A stretch of DNA of 54,119 nucleotides from assembly GCF_017545445.1 (NCBI RefSeq), contig NZ_JAFWOM010000133.1:1-54119 (forward strand). Direction: 5' to 3'. Positions within the stretch are counted from its first letter, which is position 1, and the number at the start of each line of letters is the position of its first letter. The stretch is from Fibrobacter sp. Its GTDB lineage: Bacteria > Fibrobacterota > Fibrobacteria > Fibrobacterales > Fibrobacteraceae. The position numbers and the translations under genes were made by a program. Under the pieces are notes generated by a model. The model did no database searches. It worked only from the letters and a program-made list of their open reading frames with translations, and was not told the origin of the DNA. Of the stretch, positions 42,763 to 51,098 are shown piece by piece.

Positions 42763-44226
42763 ATGAACCATTTTGGTTTAAAATGTGCTGCTATGGCTTT
42801 TGCCATGGTCGCATCGGCACAGGCTTTTACGCTTACAGGTAAAGTAAGCGATGAAAGTGGTAAGGCTATTGAAAAGGCTTCTGTCGAGCTTTTGAAGGAA
42901 GGTCTCAAAACGACGACCGACGCAAAAGGCGAATTCAAAATTTTCAAGGAAGAAAAGAATGATTCGATAGGAGGCTCGGAAGCCATTCATGTGGCAAGAC
43001 GTTCTATCGGCTACGTGAGCGTGATGAATGGGGTGTTATCTTATTCGCAGAGTACAAATGAACCGGTTCGCGTACAAATTTTTGATGCCGTGGGTTCTCG
43101 TATTTTGAACGAAACGCTTCAGGGCAAGGGAACGCTGGACATGCAGTCTGTTGTCAAGGCTCAGGGTTCTTACTTTGCTCGTGTGAGCGTGGGCAGTGCT
43201 CAAAGCACGTTCCGCTTTACTTCTAATGGCAATTACAAGGCTTCTTTTGGCGAAGCCGTTGCTCGTGGCCTTGCAAAAGAAGGCGATGGCGACAGTCTCC
43301 GCGTGATTGCTACGGATTACGATACTTTGACGGTTACGCTCAGCAACTTGGATACAAACTTAACGCTCAAACTCAAAAAGACGGTCAAGCAGCCGGAATA
43401 CGCATACGGCTGGGGCCTCAAAAACGATCCTGTGCCGACACGCGGTTGCGGCAAGGATACCAAGCTTGATTACAAGTATCGCGGCGACAAGCCGTACATT
43501 GACTTCAAGTGGAGCAAGGGTACGCGTACCGTGCGTATCGACATCCCGAAGAGCTACGACAAGAATAAACCGTACAAACTCATTTTCGGCATGCAGTGCA
43601 TGGGCGGCTGGGCCGGCGGCGTTCAGGACGAAGGCTACTATGGCCTGAAGCCGTTTGACAAGGAAGAATCGGTTATTTTCGTCGCTCCGGAAGGTAACGG
43701 AAACCAGGCCCCGTGGGCACAAGACGACTACTTGCTTTTCGATGAACTCCTCGCTATGCTCGAAGGTAACTTCTGCATCGACTCTTCTCGCGTGTTCTCG
43801 ACCGGCTTTAGCTATGGCTCCATGTTCAGTAACGGACTTTCCTGGAACCATCAAGACGTGCTCCGTGCGGTCGCTGTTTATGAAACTGCAGAACGCAACA
43901 TCTGGCTCCCGCAGCGCAAAAAGATGGGCATCGGTTGGATGGGCGTGCTCGGCTTGCAAGATGACTTGTGCCGTCCGGAAATGGGACGCGCGGCCCGCGA
44001 TATCATCTTGGAACTCAATTCCGAAGGCGGCAAGGCGAAGAACGAAAGAGCTCAGGAATATGGCGGCAACGGTCCTCACCTCTGCTATGACTACAAGACT
44101 GTCGAAGAACGCTTCCCGGTCCGCTGGTGCACGCAGAACGGTGGCCACATCTGGGATCACAAGGATCCTGGCCAGCGTCAGTCTTGGGTGCCTGAAACTA
44201 CTTGGGATTTCTTCAATAAGTTCTAA
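42763..44226 (+). CDS. Secreted CE1-like alpha/beta-hydrolase (feruloyl esterase / PHB-depolymerase type) with N-terminal sorting-like module
   Basis: 487 residues from ATG 42763, set by AAGGAGA; the longer upstream frame is leader DNA. A signal peptide (LKCAAMAFAMVASAQA) is followed by a CarboxypepD_reg-like domain (about 20-75, LTGKVSDESGKAIEKASVEL). Next comes a module like the sorting tails of other proteins here (VRVQIFDAVGSRILNETLQGKG…GSYFARV, about 100-150). The catalytic domain is at 220-487: IDIPKSYDKNKPYKLIFGMQC, VAPEGNG, nucleophile Ser350 in STGFSYGSMFS, and His462 in NGGHIWDH. It probably cleaves ferulate or related esters in plant cell walls. Substrate is inferred. Confidence 0.85.
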   Translation: MNHFGLKCAAMAFAMVASAQAFTLTGKVSDESGKAIEKASVELLKEGLKTTTDAKGEFKIFKEEKNDSIGGSEAIHVARRSIGYVSVMNGVLSYSQSTNEPVRVQIFDAVGSRILNETLQGKGTLDMQSVVKAQGSYFARVSVGSAQSTFRFTSNGNYKASFGEAVARGLAKEGDGDSLRVIATDYDTLTVTLSNLDTNLTLKLKKTVKQPEYAYGWGLKNDPVPTRGCGKDTKLDYKYRGDKPYIDFKWSKGTRTVRIDIPKSYDKNKPYKLIFGMQCMGGWAGGVQDEGYYGLKPFDKEESVIFVAPEGNGNQAPWAQDDYLLFDELLAMLEGNFCIDSSRVFSTGFSYGSMFSNGLSWNHQDVLRAVAVYETAERNIWLPQRKKMGIGWMGVLGLQDDLCRPEMGRAARDIILELNSEGGKAKNERAQEYGGNGPHLCYDYKTVEERFPVRWCTQNGGHIWDHKDPGQRQSWVPETTWDFFNKF

Positions 44227-44253
44227 GACAAGAAATTCTTTCCTCCTCATAAG

Positions 44254-44278
44254 CTCCCGGTTCCGGCCGGGAGTTTTT
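44254..44278 (+). terminator. Rho-independent terminator after the CE1-like gene
   Basis: CTCCCGG (44254-44260) pairs with CCGGGAG (44267-44273), followed by five T. Confidence 0.93.
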
Positions 44279-44423
44279 ATTATTGTCCCCTAATTTCTTT
44301 TATGCGGCAAAATGTGTTATATAATTAAAAATATTTTAAAGAATTGTAAATTTTGCCAATTTTTTAATAAAAAAGCGATTTTTGTGTTATGAAAAAACTA
44401 TATTGTTGCGCAAGGCAAAACCC

Positions 44424-45254
44424 ATGAAACCGATATTTGAATTTTTGGATTATAGGCAGTACATGCAAGCGTTTTATGATGAACGCAAGCATCTTTCTGC
44501 ATTTTCGTGGAGAGAGTTTTCGCGAATTGCAGGATTTTCGTCATCAAACTACATGAAACTTGTATGTGATGGAAAAAGCCGACTTTCAAAAGTGGGGACC
44601 GAACAGGTTGCTATGGCTATGGAACTCGAAGGGAGCGCCAAAGAATACTTTAAGGAAATGGTTTCGTTTGCCGATTCCCGTGACGAACAAAAGAAAAAGT
44701 CTTCGTTTGCGAGAATGCAGGAACTCGCGAAGGAAAATAAAGTGCGTACCTTGGCGGGCGATGCTTACGCTTATTTTAGCAATTGGTACAATCCCGTTTT
44801 GCGTGAACTTGCTCCCATGAATCCCGGTGCAAAACCGTTGGATCTTTCAAAGTTGTGTTACCCTGAATTGAACGCGACCGAAATTCGCAAATCGCTGGAT
44901 TTTATGGTGCATATGGGGCTTCTCAAAAAATATGGTGAATATCATTACGAACAGACTGAAAAAGTTGTGACAGGGACGCCGGGCTGTGTTCGTCCGACGA
45001 TGCGACCCATGCATAAGCAGATGGCGGAACTTGCCGTGAATGCTGTAGAAAATATTCCTATAGAAGAACGGAATTTTTCGGGAATCACGATGGGAATTTC
45101 GCAAAAAACTTTCCAGCGGATTTCGCAAGAAGTCGAAAAGTTTAGAAAAAAGATTGTCGCAATCGCGTGTGAAGACCAAAATGGCGAACAAGTTTATAGA
45201 TTGAATTTGCAACTCTTCCCGCTGACAAAGCGTAAGGGAGCGAACCATGACTAG
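44424..45254 (+). CDS. TIGR02147 family protein (HTH-like start, DUF4423-like end), copy C
   Basis: 276 residues from ATG 44424, where the family start MKPIFEFLDYRQYMQAFYDERKH begins; AAGG lies at 44412. FSWREFSRIAGFSSSNYMKLV is the likely helix-turn-helix. RELAPMNPGAKP, MHKQMAELAVNAV, IEERNFSGITMGIS and RLNLQLFPL are shared with copy B. It overlaps its lipoprotein gene by 8 bases. The promoter region (44283-44423) is very AT-rich with TTATATAA at 44319-44326. Confidence 0.9.
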   Translation: MKPIFEFLDYRQYMQAFYDERKHLSAFSWREFSRIAGFSSSNYMKLVCDGKSRLSKVGTEQVAMAMELEGSAKEYFKEMVSFADSRDEQKKKSSFARMQELAKENKVRTLAGDAYAYFSNWYNPVLRELAPMNPGAKPLDLSKLCYPELNATEIRKSLDFMVHMGLLKKYGEYHYEQTEKVVTGTPGCVRPTMRPMHKQMAELAVNAVENIPIEERNFSGITMGISQKTFQRISQEVEKFRKKIVAIACEDQNGEQVYRLNLQLFPLTKRKGANHD

Positions 45255-46140
45255 AGGGACCTTACTGCTTTTTGTAATTATTTTATTTGCTGCGTGTTCT
45301 AATTCGGACAATCTAGCGGGCGTGACAACGGAACCAAACGATGTAGCGAAGGAGACTGAAAATGCTCTTTCTGCAAGTGTAGGGCTTTCAAGTGGTTTCG
45401 AAACATCGGGGGGCACGGGGGAAGAAACTGCTTTGTCATGTGAAAAAAACGTTTCTAGATCTTCATCAAGTGCCTCGCGAAAAAGATCGAGTTCATCGGC
45501 ATTTGCTGTGGCTTTAAGTTCTGCTTCGGTGATTCTGGATGTAAAGCCGGATTCGCTACGAGCTGTGCTTGATAGCGTTCTTGCAATTTTGGAAGGAAAC
45601 AACGGTTTTGCCCAAAGCAACGATTCTACGCTTTTGCCGACAACATCGTCTTCTAAGACTGTATATAATTTCATGACGGCTGGGCAACTGTATTCAGAAC
45701 AGGCTCAATGTTTCGTGCGGTTGTACGAAGAAGAAAATGGAGTCCAGATGGTTGGTGGACTCCGCGGATTCTTTATGCAGACGACTCTTGTACTGCGTGA
45801 TGAACATGTGATGTTGCGGATGCTGAGCAATAACTATTGGGGAGGCGATGTAGTGACAGAATGCCGTACCGATAGCATGAACTTCCAAAAAAATTGTGAA
45901 TCCCAATCAGGGACGTTCCGAAATTACAGAACCGGAAGCGGTTGCGAAAATGCTGGCGGAACCCTGCAACTCGCATGTGCGATTCCGATGCCCGAAAAGG
46001 CTGTTGTTTCAGAGCTTTTGACGGATGAAGCCGAAATGTACAAACAAAATTGTAAATCAGAACCGATTAAGGAGCCTGTTTGTACTGTAGTTTGTGAAAC
46101 TGGTGATGGGGACGAATCTTGCCATATGTCTTGTCTTTAA
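45247..46140 (+). CDS. Putative lipoprotein paired with TIGR02147 copy C
   Basis: 297 residues. A type II signal peptide (TLLLFVIILFAAC) is followed by a long low-complexity linker rich in S, T and E (about 20-85, e.g. SRSSSSASRKRSSSS). The domain after it has DSLRAVLDSVLAILEG, YSEQAQCFVRLYEEENG and a strand set around TLVLRDEHVMLRML. The last 90 residues hold about twelve cysteines, ending CTVVCETGDGDESCHMSCL. I recognise no family. A GGGAG ribosome-binding site lies inside the end of the TIGR02147 gene. Confidence 0.75.
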   Translation: MTRGTLLLFVIILFAACSNSDNLAGVTTEPNDVAKETENALSASVGLSSGFETSGGTGEETALSCEKNVSRSSSSASRKRSSSSAFAVALSSASVILDVKPDSLRAVLDSVLAILEGNNGFAQSNDSTLLPTTSSSKTVYNFMTAGQLYSEQAQCFVRLYEEENGVQMVGGLRGFFMQTTLVLRDEHVMLRMLSNNYWGGDVVTECRTDSMNFQKNCESQSGTFRNYRTGSGCENAGGTLQLACAIPMPEKAVVSELLTDEAEMYKQNCKSEPIKEPVCTVVCETGDGDESCHMSCL

Positions 46141-46217
46141 AAAAGAAATTTTGTAATAAATGATGTAAATAAATTATATTTAAACTTGTTCACGGAATTT
46201 ATACCTTTAAAATTGAT

Positions 46218-47960
46218 ATGAAAAAATACCTCAAAACTCCAGAATTTATTGCGGCTATTTGTTTTTTCTTTTTCTTTGCGCTTGGAATATTTGGCAATAT
46301 TTCTGTTAAAAATGTAAATTTTGTACAAAATGGAAAAACGGAGAGCGTGTCGCTTCCTTTTGGTAGGGATATCGAAATCAATAAACCATTTAACATGGAA
46401 TTCGATATCGTTAGTCCCTATAATTTTTCATACAACATGTGGATTATTCCAGATGATTGTGCCGATAAAGTTGCTGTTAACAACAACGTGATAGATCTTT
46501 CAAAATTCAAGGATAATTGCAGTTTTTCAAAGGGCTTTATGCTGCCGGATAGTGTAATCGCTCCTTATCGGCAAAGCGGAACGACGCATTATGTCATGAC
46601 GCTAAGGAATATGGGCGGCCCCGGCGGATTTATGTTTTTTGTGAAGATGAATTCGATTGTAGGCTATGCCATTAACGTTCTTGCTTTTATTTCGCTTTCG
46701 TTGTTTTTTGCTTTTATCGCTCGACGTTTGCGTTTTGGAAAAACTTTAATTGCATTGCTCTTTATTGGGATCCTTTTCCGTTGCGTATTCTTTATGGCGA
46801 TGCCGTATAAGAAGTTTTCAATGGACGTGGAAGGACATATCGAGTATATTCAATATGTTATCGAAAATCACTCTGTCCCCAGTACTCAAGATTGTTGGTC
46901 TTGCTACCATCCGCCTGTGTATTATGTGGCCGCATCACCGTTTTATGTGTTGAGTGAATTTTTGGGCTTGCCAGCAACGGCGGGACTCCAGAGTTTCAGT
47001 TTGCTGCTTTCTGTATTGACTGCATTTTTCGGGATGTTGTTCCTCAGAAAAATTCTTGAGGGGTGGCCTTTAATTATAGCATCATCTCTTTGGATTTTCT
47101 GGCCGTTAATGATTATGGTCACGCCCCGTATCGGAAATGATTCCATGTTTTATTTGATGCATGTTTTATGCATGTGGGCTGGAATGAGTTATGTTAAGGA
47201 TGGCCGTGGAAAAAATTTGATATTGGCTCTTGTTGCAACAGCGCTTGCATTATGGACTAAATCAACAGGGGCTGTTACGCTAGGATTGTTCTTCGTGTTT
47301 ATGTTGAGCGGATACTTTGTCAACAAGCGTTTCCAAAAGCCTTCTAAGTCTGAAATTGTTGCTTGGGCGATGTTTGTCATTATTGCTGTGACATTTGTTT
47401 TACGGAGAATCATGGGGGCCGAACTTGTCGGAAATGCCGATGTTTTGAACCGCTCGATGAGAGTTCCTAACTTTGCATTTAATTATCTGTATTTTGATCT
47501 GCGAAATTTCTTGGAGTATCCGTTTACAAGTGGCTGGGATAGCGCTATGGGTCGCGATTTTTTCTGGAATTATGCTCTTAAGTCCTCCATGTTTGGCGAA
47601 TGGAGCATGCTGCCGACTGCGAATGGACGTTTTTGGGCAACGATGATGAGCGTGTTTTTGCTTGGACTTATCGTGTTTGCCATTCGCGGTTTCTGGAAAA
47701 CTCGACTCGGCCTTGCCCATTGGATTTTGTTGTTGCAAGGCGTTGCATTTATTGCAGCGTTGATGGCGTTACGGATTAAGTATCCATTTGCGTGCAGTAA
47801 TGATTTTAGGTACATCTTGCCGGTTCTCCTGAGTTTTGCTCCTTTTGTCGCGATGGGCGTAACCTTGAAGGAATCTTCGACATCATGGAAAGTGTGTGGC
47901 TACATTACGGTCGCCGCATTTATTGTGAGCAGTGCCGTTTTATATATAATGGTAATGTGA
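46218..47960 (+). CDS. GT-C fold membrane glycosyltransferase with N-terminal beta domain, copy 2
   Basis: 580 residues. Architecture and motifs follow the protein at 26950. One N-terminal membrane segment precedes a beta-rich outer domain (about 40-145, WIIPDDCADKVAVNN, NCSFSKGFMLP). About ten membrane segments come next, with MDVEGHIEYIQYV, DCWSCYHPPVYYV, RIGNDSMFYLMHVLCMW and KYPFACSNDFRYILPVL. It probably adds a sugar from a polyprenyl-phosphate donor on the outer face of the inner membrane. It stands alone with its own TATATT box (46176-46181), apart from the cluster holding its paralogue. Confidence 0.82.
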   Translation: MKKYLKTPEFIAAICFFFFFALGIFGNISVKNVNFVQNGKTESVSLPFGRDIEINKPFNMEFDIVSPYNFSYNMWIIPDDCADKVAVNNNVIDLSKFKDNCSFSKGFMLPDSVIAPYRQSGTTHYVMTLRNMGGPGGFMFFVKMNSIVGYAINVLAFISLSLFFAFIARRLRFGKTLIALLFIGILFRCVFFMAMPYKKFSMDVEGHIEYIQYVIENHSVPSTQDCWSCYHPPVYYVAASPFYVLSEFLGLPATAGLQSFSLLLSVLTAFFGMLFLRKILEGWPLIIASSLWIFWPLMIMVTPRIGNDSMFYLMHVLCMWAGMSYVKDGRGKNLILALVATALALWTKSTGAVTLGLFFVFMLSGYFVNKRFQKPSKSEIVAWAMFVIIAVTFVLRRIMGAELVGNADVLNRSMRVPNFAFNYLYFDLRNFLEYPFTSGWDSAMGRDFFWNYALKSSMFGEWSMLPTANGRFWATMMSVFLLGLIVFAIRGFWKTRLGLAHWILLLQGVAFIAALMALRIKYPFACSNDFRYILPVLLSFAPFVAMGVTLKESSTSWKVCGYITVAAFIVSSAVLYIMVM

Positions 47961-47984
47961 AAGAGTTTTTTGTTTTAATGCTTG

Positions 47985-48016
47985 TCATGCCCGCCTCCGT
48001 GCGGGCATCTCCTTTA
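47985..48016. repeat. Dispersed palindrome TGTCATGCCCGCC...
   Basis: GCCCGC-ctccgt-GCGGGC with flanking TGTCAT and ATCTCC belongs to the TGTCAyyCCGG family. A related copy lies before the helicase at 4201-4224. Confidence 0.7.
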
Positions 48017-48153
48017 CTTGGGATATTTTTTGTTAATTGTAGAAGCTTATTCTAGGTAGAAGGTATTACTTTTCTGCTTTTACTTTTTGTATATTCTAGC
48101 CGTAGAAAATAGACAGTGGGAACCCATTGACCAATGACTAAAAAGGCTTAAAA

Positions 48154-48891
48154 ATGCGATTTTTTTGGACTGTTCTTTTAATTTTTTCTGTATCGCTTTG
48201 GGCAAGGCCCATTAACGATGGTAATAAGCTATTTACAAATGGCGATTATGCCGGGGCGCTTGAAAAGTACATGAAAGCTCGCGAGGCCGAACCCGCAAAT
48301 CCGCTTTTGTTCTATAACATCGGTACGTGCCAGTACAAACTTGGAAATTACGAAGAAGCCAAAAAGGAACTCGAAAGCGCAGTCCGCATGCCCGATAAAA
48401 AGCTTGCGGCCAAGGCCGCGTACAATTTAGCGAACACGTATTTCCGTGTGGGTGAAAAGGTACCCGAAGGCAAAGAAAGCGAACGCATTGCCGCTTGGCG
48501 TGAGTCTGTCGCCTACTTGAAAAAAGCAATTGACTTGGACAATGATTTTGAAAACGCCAAGAAGAACGTGGAAATTGTCCAGCGCAAGCTCAAGGAAGAA
48601 CTCGACAAGCAAAAGCAGAATCAAGACCAGAATCAGGACAACAACCAGAAACAGCCCCCGCTCTCTGACAAGGCAAAGCAAGTTTTGGCGCGTGCCATGC
48701 AGTTGAGCAAAGATGGCAAGTATGCCGAAGCGAAATCCATGCTTGAAAATCTGATAGCCGAAGATGAAACCGCCGGTCAGTTGAGCGGCCATGTGCAACG
48801 CCTCGACGATGTCATCGAAATCAAGGCCGGGCGCAAACCGAAGACCAAGATTGATGCCAGCAACACCGACAACGACTTGGAGGTGATCTGA
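48154..48891 (+). CDS. Secreted TPR protein (BatC/BatE-like)
   Basis: 245 residues. A signal peptide (RFFWTVLLIFSVSLWA) is followed by TPR units: NKLFTNGDYAGALEKYMKAREAEPANPLLFYNIGTCQYKLGNYEEAKKEL (two units), then KAAYNLANTYFRVG and ESVAYLKKAIDLDNDFENAKKN. A Q/N-rich stretch (QNQDQNQDNNQKQ) separates these from a last helical pair. Such proteins occur in Bat aerotolerance operons of Bacteroidetes, but no MoxR or BatA/B gene is in view, so this is only a resemblance. Its stop overlaps the next start by one base. A TATATT box lies at 48090-48095. Confidence 0.75.
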   Translation: MRFFWTVLLIFSVSLWARPINDGNKLFTNGDYAGALEKYMKAREAEPANPLLFYNIGTCQYKLGNYEEAKKELESAVRMPDKKLAAKAAYNLANTYFRVGEKVPEGKESERIAAWRESVAYLKKAIDLDNDFENAKKNVEIVQRKLKEELDKQKQNQDQNQDNNQKQPPLSDKAKQVLARAMQLSKDGKYAEAKSMLENLIAEDETAGQLSGHVQRLDDVIEIKAGRKPKTKIDASNTDNDLEVI

Positions 48892-49649
48892 TGATTATTT
48901 TGAGACGAAAGACGAAAGACGAGAGACGAAAGAATTGTGTCAACCTGAGCGAAGCGTGGTGGAAGCAATCTCTCTCTCATCTCGTTTTGATAGCGATCTT
49001 CTTCCTTGCATCTGCGGCATTTGCGGCTCCCAAATCGGCTGCGGCTTACTATGGCGATGCTGCGTTCCAGTACATCGAAAATCGTTTACCTTCGGCAGAA
49101 ATCACTTGCAACGAAGGCTTGCAACATTATCCGAACGATCAAAAATTGCAGATGCTCCTCGATCGCATTCACGAAGCGAAGAACGAGCAGAAAAACGAGA
49201 ACAAGAAGAACGACAAGAATCAAGACAACAACGACCAAAATCAGAACGATCAGAATCAGGACCAGAATCAAGACAAGAATAACCAAGATCAAAACAAGGA
49301 TCAGCAGAATCAGGACCAGCAAAACCAGAATGGTGACCAAAGTTCTTCCAGTTCTCAGAACGACCAAAATCAAGACCAGCAGAACCAAGGGAATCAAGGT
49401 CAGTCGAGTGATAGCAAGGCACAAAGTTCCGACAGCAATGGCGGCGGAGAACAACAGCAGCCTCAACAGCCCGAAGCCGGTTCTAGCGATAGCAATGGTT
49501 CCGAAGAAGAACAACAGCAGCCGCTTCAACCCGGCGAACTGACTCCTGAAGAAGCCGCCCAGCTCCTGAAAGACTTTGACGAACAGAACGGCGAACGCAA
49601 ACCGTGGAAACCCGTCCGCGGCCAAGCCCGCCCTGCTAAAGACTGGTAA
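48891..49649 (+). CDS. Secreted Q/N/D-rich low-complexity protein with a repeat inserted at its N-terminus
   Basis: 252 residues. The start is well supported by GGAGGTGATC, almost perfectly complementary to the 16S rRNA end. Residues 2-27 are encoded by dispersed repeat DNA. The hydrophobic core of a signal peptide (HLVLIAIFFLASAAFAA) follows, then a TPR-like pair (AAYYGDAAFQYIENRLPSAEITCNEGLQHYP). A long tract of Q, N, D and K comes next (about 98-165), then an S/G/Q/E tract to 220. The end is PEEAAQLLKDFDEQNGERKP. The middle is probably disordered. Coupled with the TPR gene upstream; a joint role is likely but unknown. Confidence 0.75.
   Translation: MIILRRKTKDERRKNCVNLSEAWWKQSLSHLVLIAIFFLASAAFAAPKSAAAYYGDAAFQYIENRLPSAEITCNEGLQHYPNDQKLQMLLDRIHEAKNEQKNENKKNDKNQDNNDQNQNDQNQDQNQDKNNQDQNKDQQNQDQQNQNGDQSSSSSQNDQNQDQQNQGNQGQSSDSKAQSSDSNGGGEQQQPQQPEAGSSDSNGSEEEQQQPLQPGELTPEEAAQLLKDFDEQNGERKPWKPVRGQARPAKDW
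48902..48990 (+). repeat. Dispersed repeat inside a coding region
   Basis: GAGACGAAAGACGAAAGACG, AGACGAAAGAATTGTGTC and AACCTGAGCGAAGCG match the repeats at 18806-18955 and 54047-54119. It lies in frame between the start codon and the signal-peptide core of the 48891 gene. Confidence 0.65.
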
Positions 49650-49661
49650 GCCGAGTGTCGC

Positions 49662-49722
49662 AGAAAAAATGCTTGCATTTTTTCTATGACCGAGGTGAGA
49701 GTCTTGCGCTCGAAGAGCGCAA
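49662..49722 (+). terminator. Two strong hairpins after the Q/N-rich gene
   Basis: Hairpin 1: AGAAAAAATGC (49662-49672) and its perfect complement (49675-49685), which ends in a T-rich arm and can serve as a terminator. Hairpin 2: TTGCGCTC-gaa-GAGCGCAA (49704-49722). A further palindrome of the dispersed family (GTGCCCAC … GTGGGCG) lies at 49764-49827. The rest of the gap to 49961 is AT-rich. Confidence 0.6.
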
Positions 49723-49961
49723 CGATTGGTAATCTTAAACTAACCTGACTCGTATCAACATGTCGTGCCCACTCAGGTCCCTGAGCTCGGTTGGTGAGCC
49801 TGCCGAACCATGTCGAAGGGTGGGCGTCTCCTTTTAACAACCTTTATTAGCGATTTTACAACTCAAGTAAATAAATTTTCGCTTTATACATCTTTTTTGC
49901 TTGTGCAATGCTTAAAAAAATTGTACATTAAAAAAGACAATTCCAAAAAAAAGAGGACTAT

Positions 49962-50846
49962 ATGAAAAAAATTTTGGCACTCCTTCCTGCCGCAACCCTT
50001 GCACTGACTGGTTGCGTGTCTTCGTCAGATGACGATTCGTCGTCCACTTCTGTGGTGCTTCCGGATGACTACATCATTGCTCAGATGGGTGAATTTACCT
50101 ATGAAGACGGCAATATTGAAATTACAACGGCGACATGCACGGATGCTGCCAATGAATTCGTGTGGCAAAAAGAAAATCGCTTGGGATCCTTGAATTTAGT
50201 GAGTGACAATACTGCTGAGTTCGACGCAAAGCGCGACGGAAATAAAGTTTCTTATGCATTCAAGGCCATTGCTGGAGAAACTTTCCCGAATGGAGTGTTC
50301 TATAGATCCTCTTCGCTTAAGGATTCTCTCGTTGAAGGGTTTAGACTCGAAGACCCGTATTACAGCGAAGTTGCTTTCATCAACACGCAGTGCCTCTTTA
50401 GAAATTTTGGCGAAATGCAGGAAACCTTGGCTGAAATTGCAGGCGTTCCAAAGACCTCCATTACGATGGAATGCAATAAGATTAGCATTCAGGGCTTAGA
50501 AATGACCTATGATTCTCATACGAATACATCCATTAACTATACGATTTCTTATGCAGGCAAGTCTTGCCCGATAAAGCATGAATTCCGTTATGCGTATAAT
50601 AAAGATGATTGCTCTGCTGCGTTTAAGGATTATCAGCAGGAATATGCAAACGGTGAAACGGAAGAATTCTTTAATTTCGAACTCTACGACCAGAATATTA
50701 CCGCATGCTCTGATTTCGTGGATTTGATTGTTGATTTCCACACTGCGACTGGGCTTGCAAAATCTGGCTCGGATTCGTCGCTTAGTGAAAAGCAGATCAA
50801 GGATGTTCTCCGTGCTATCGGCAACCGCCTCCGCAAAGGAAAATAG
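49962..50846 (+). CDS. Putative lipoprotein of unknown function
   Basis: 294 residues. A type II signal peptide (KKILALLPAATLALTGC) is followed by a short S/D linker (VSSSDDDSSSTS). The mature part is beta-rich with an opening FTYEDGNIEITTATCTD and about seven cysteines (TQCLFRNF, MECNKI, KSCPIKHEF, DDCSAAF, ACSDFVD). It ends with an amphipathic basic helix (EKQIKDVLRAIGNRLRKGK). I recognise no family. The AGAGGA ribosome-binding site lies 6 bases before the ATG. No close partner gene; a dispersed palindrome follows at 50882-50911. Confidence 0.75.
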   Translation: MKKILALLPAATLALTGCVSSSDDDSSSTSVVLPDDYIIAQMGEFTYEDGNIEITTATCTDAANEFVWQKENRLGSLNLVSDNTAEFDAKRDGNKVSYAFKAIAGETFPNGVFYRSSSLKDSLVEGFRLEDPYYSEVAFINTQCLFRNFGEMQETLAEIAGVPKTSITMECNKISIQGLEMTYDSHTNTSINYTISYAGKSCPIKHEFRYAYNKDDCSAAFKDYQQEYANGETEEFFNFELYDQNITACSDFVDLIVDFHTATGLAKSGSDSSLSEKQIKDVLRAIGNRLRKGK

Positions 50847-50881
50847 TATTTAAGATAAATTAAAAATTCTCTATTTACTTT

Positions 50882-50918
50882 CTGTCACCCCGGCCATTGT
50901 GCCGGGGTCGGCTTTTTA
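50882..50918. repeat. Dispersed palindrome TGTCACCCCGGCC... after a lipoprotein gene
   Basis: CCCCGGC-cattgt-GCCGGGG with flanking TGTCA, GTCGG and TTTTT. It may also act as a terminator for the gene ending at 50846. Confidence 0.6.
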
Positions 50919-51098
50919 TGAGATTTTACTTTTGTTGTTTACTTTAGTTAGTGCCATTTTAAAGTAAACGGCATAAATTTCTCGATGAAGTGCAAAAACG
51001 TCTTTTTGTGTGCTTTTAGGTGTTAGCTCCGAAAACATTTTTGTTAAAATGGTATATATTTTGTATATCTAGCTAAAAATTCTGGCGGGGATCGCAAT

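Noticed and set aside
49086..49625. Minus-strand Leu/Ile/Val-rich frame that looks like a membrane protein
   Set aside because: It is the mirror of the Q/N/D-coding tract (GAC/CAA/AAC read backwards), not an independent gene.
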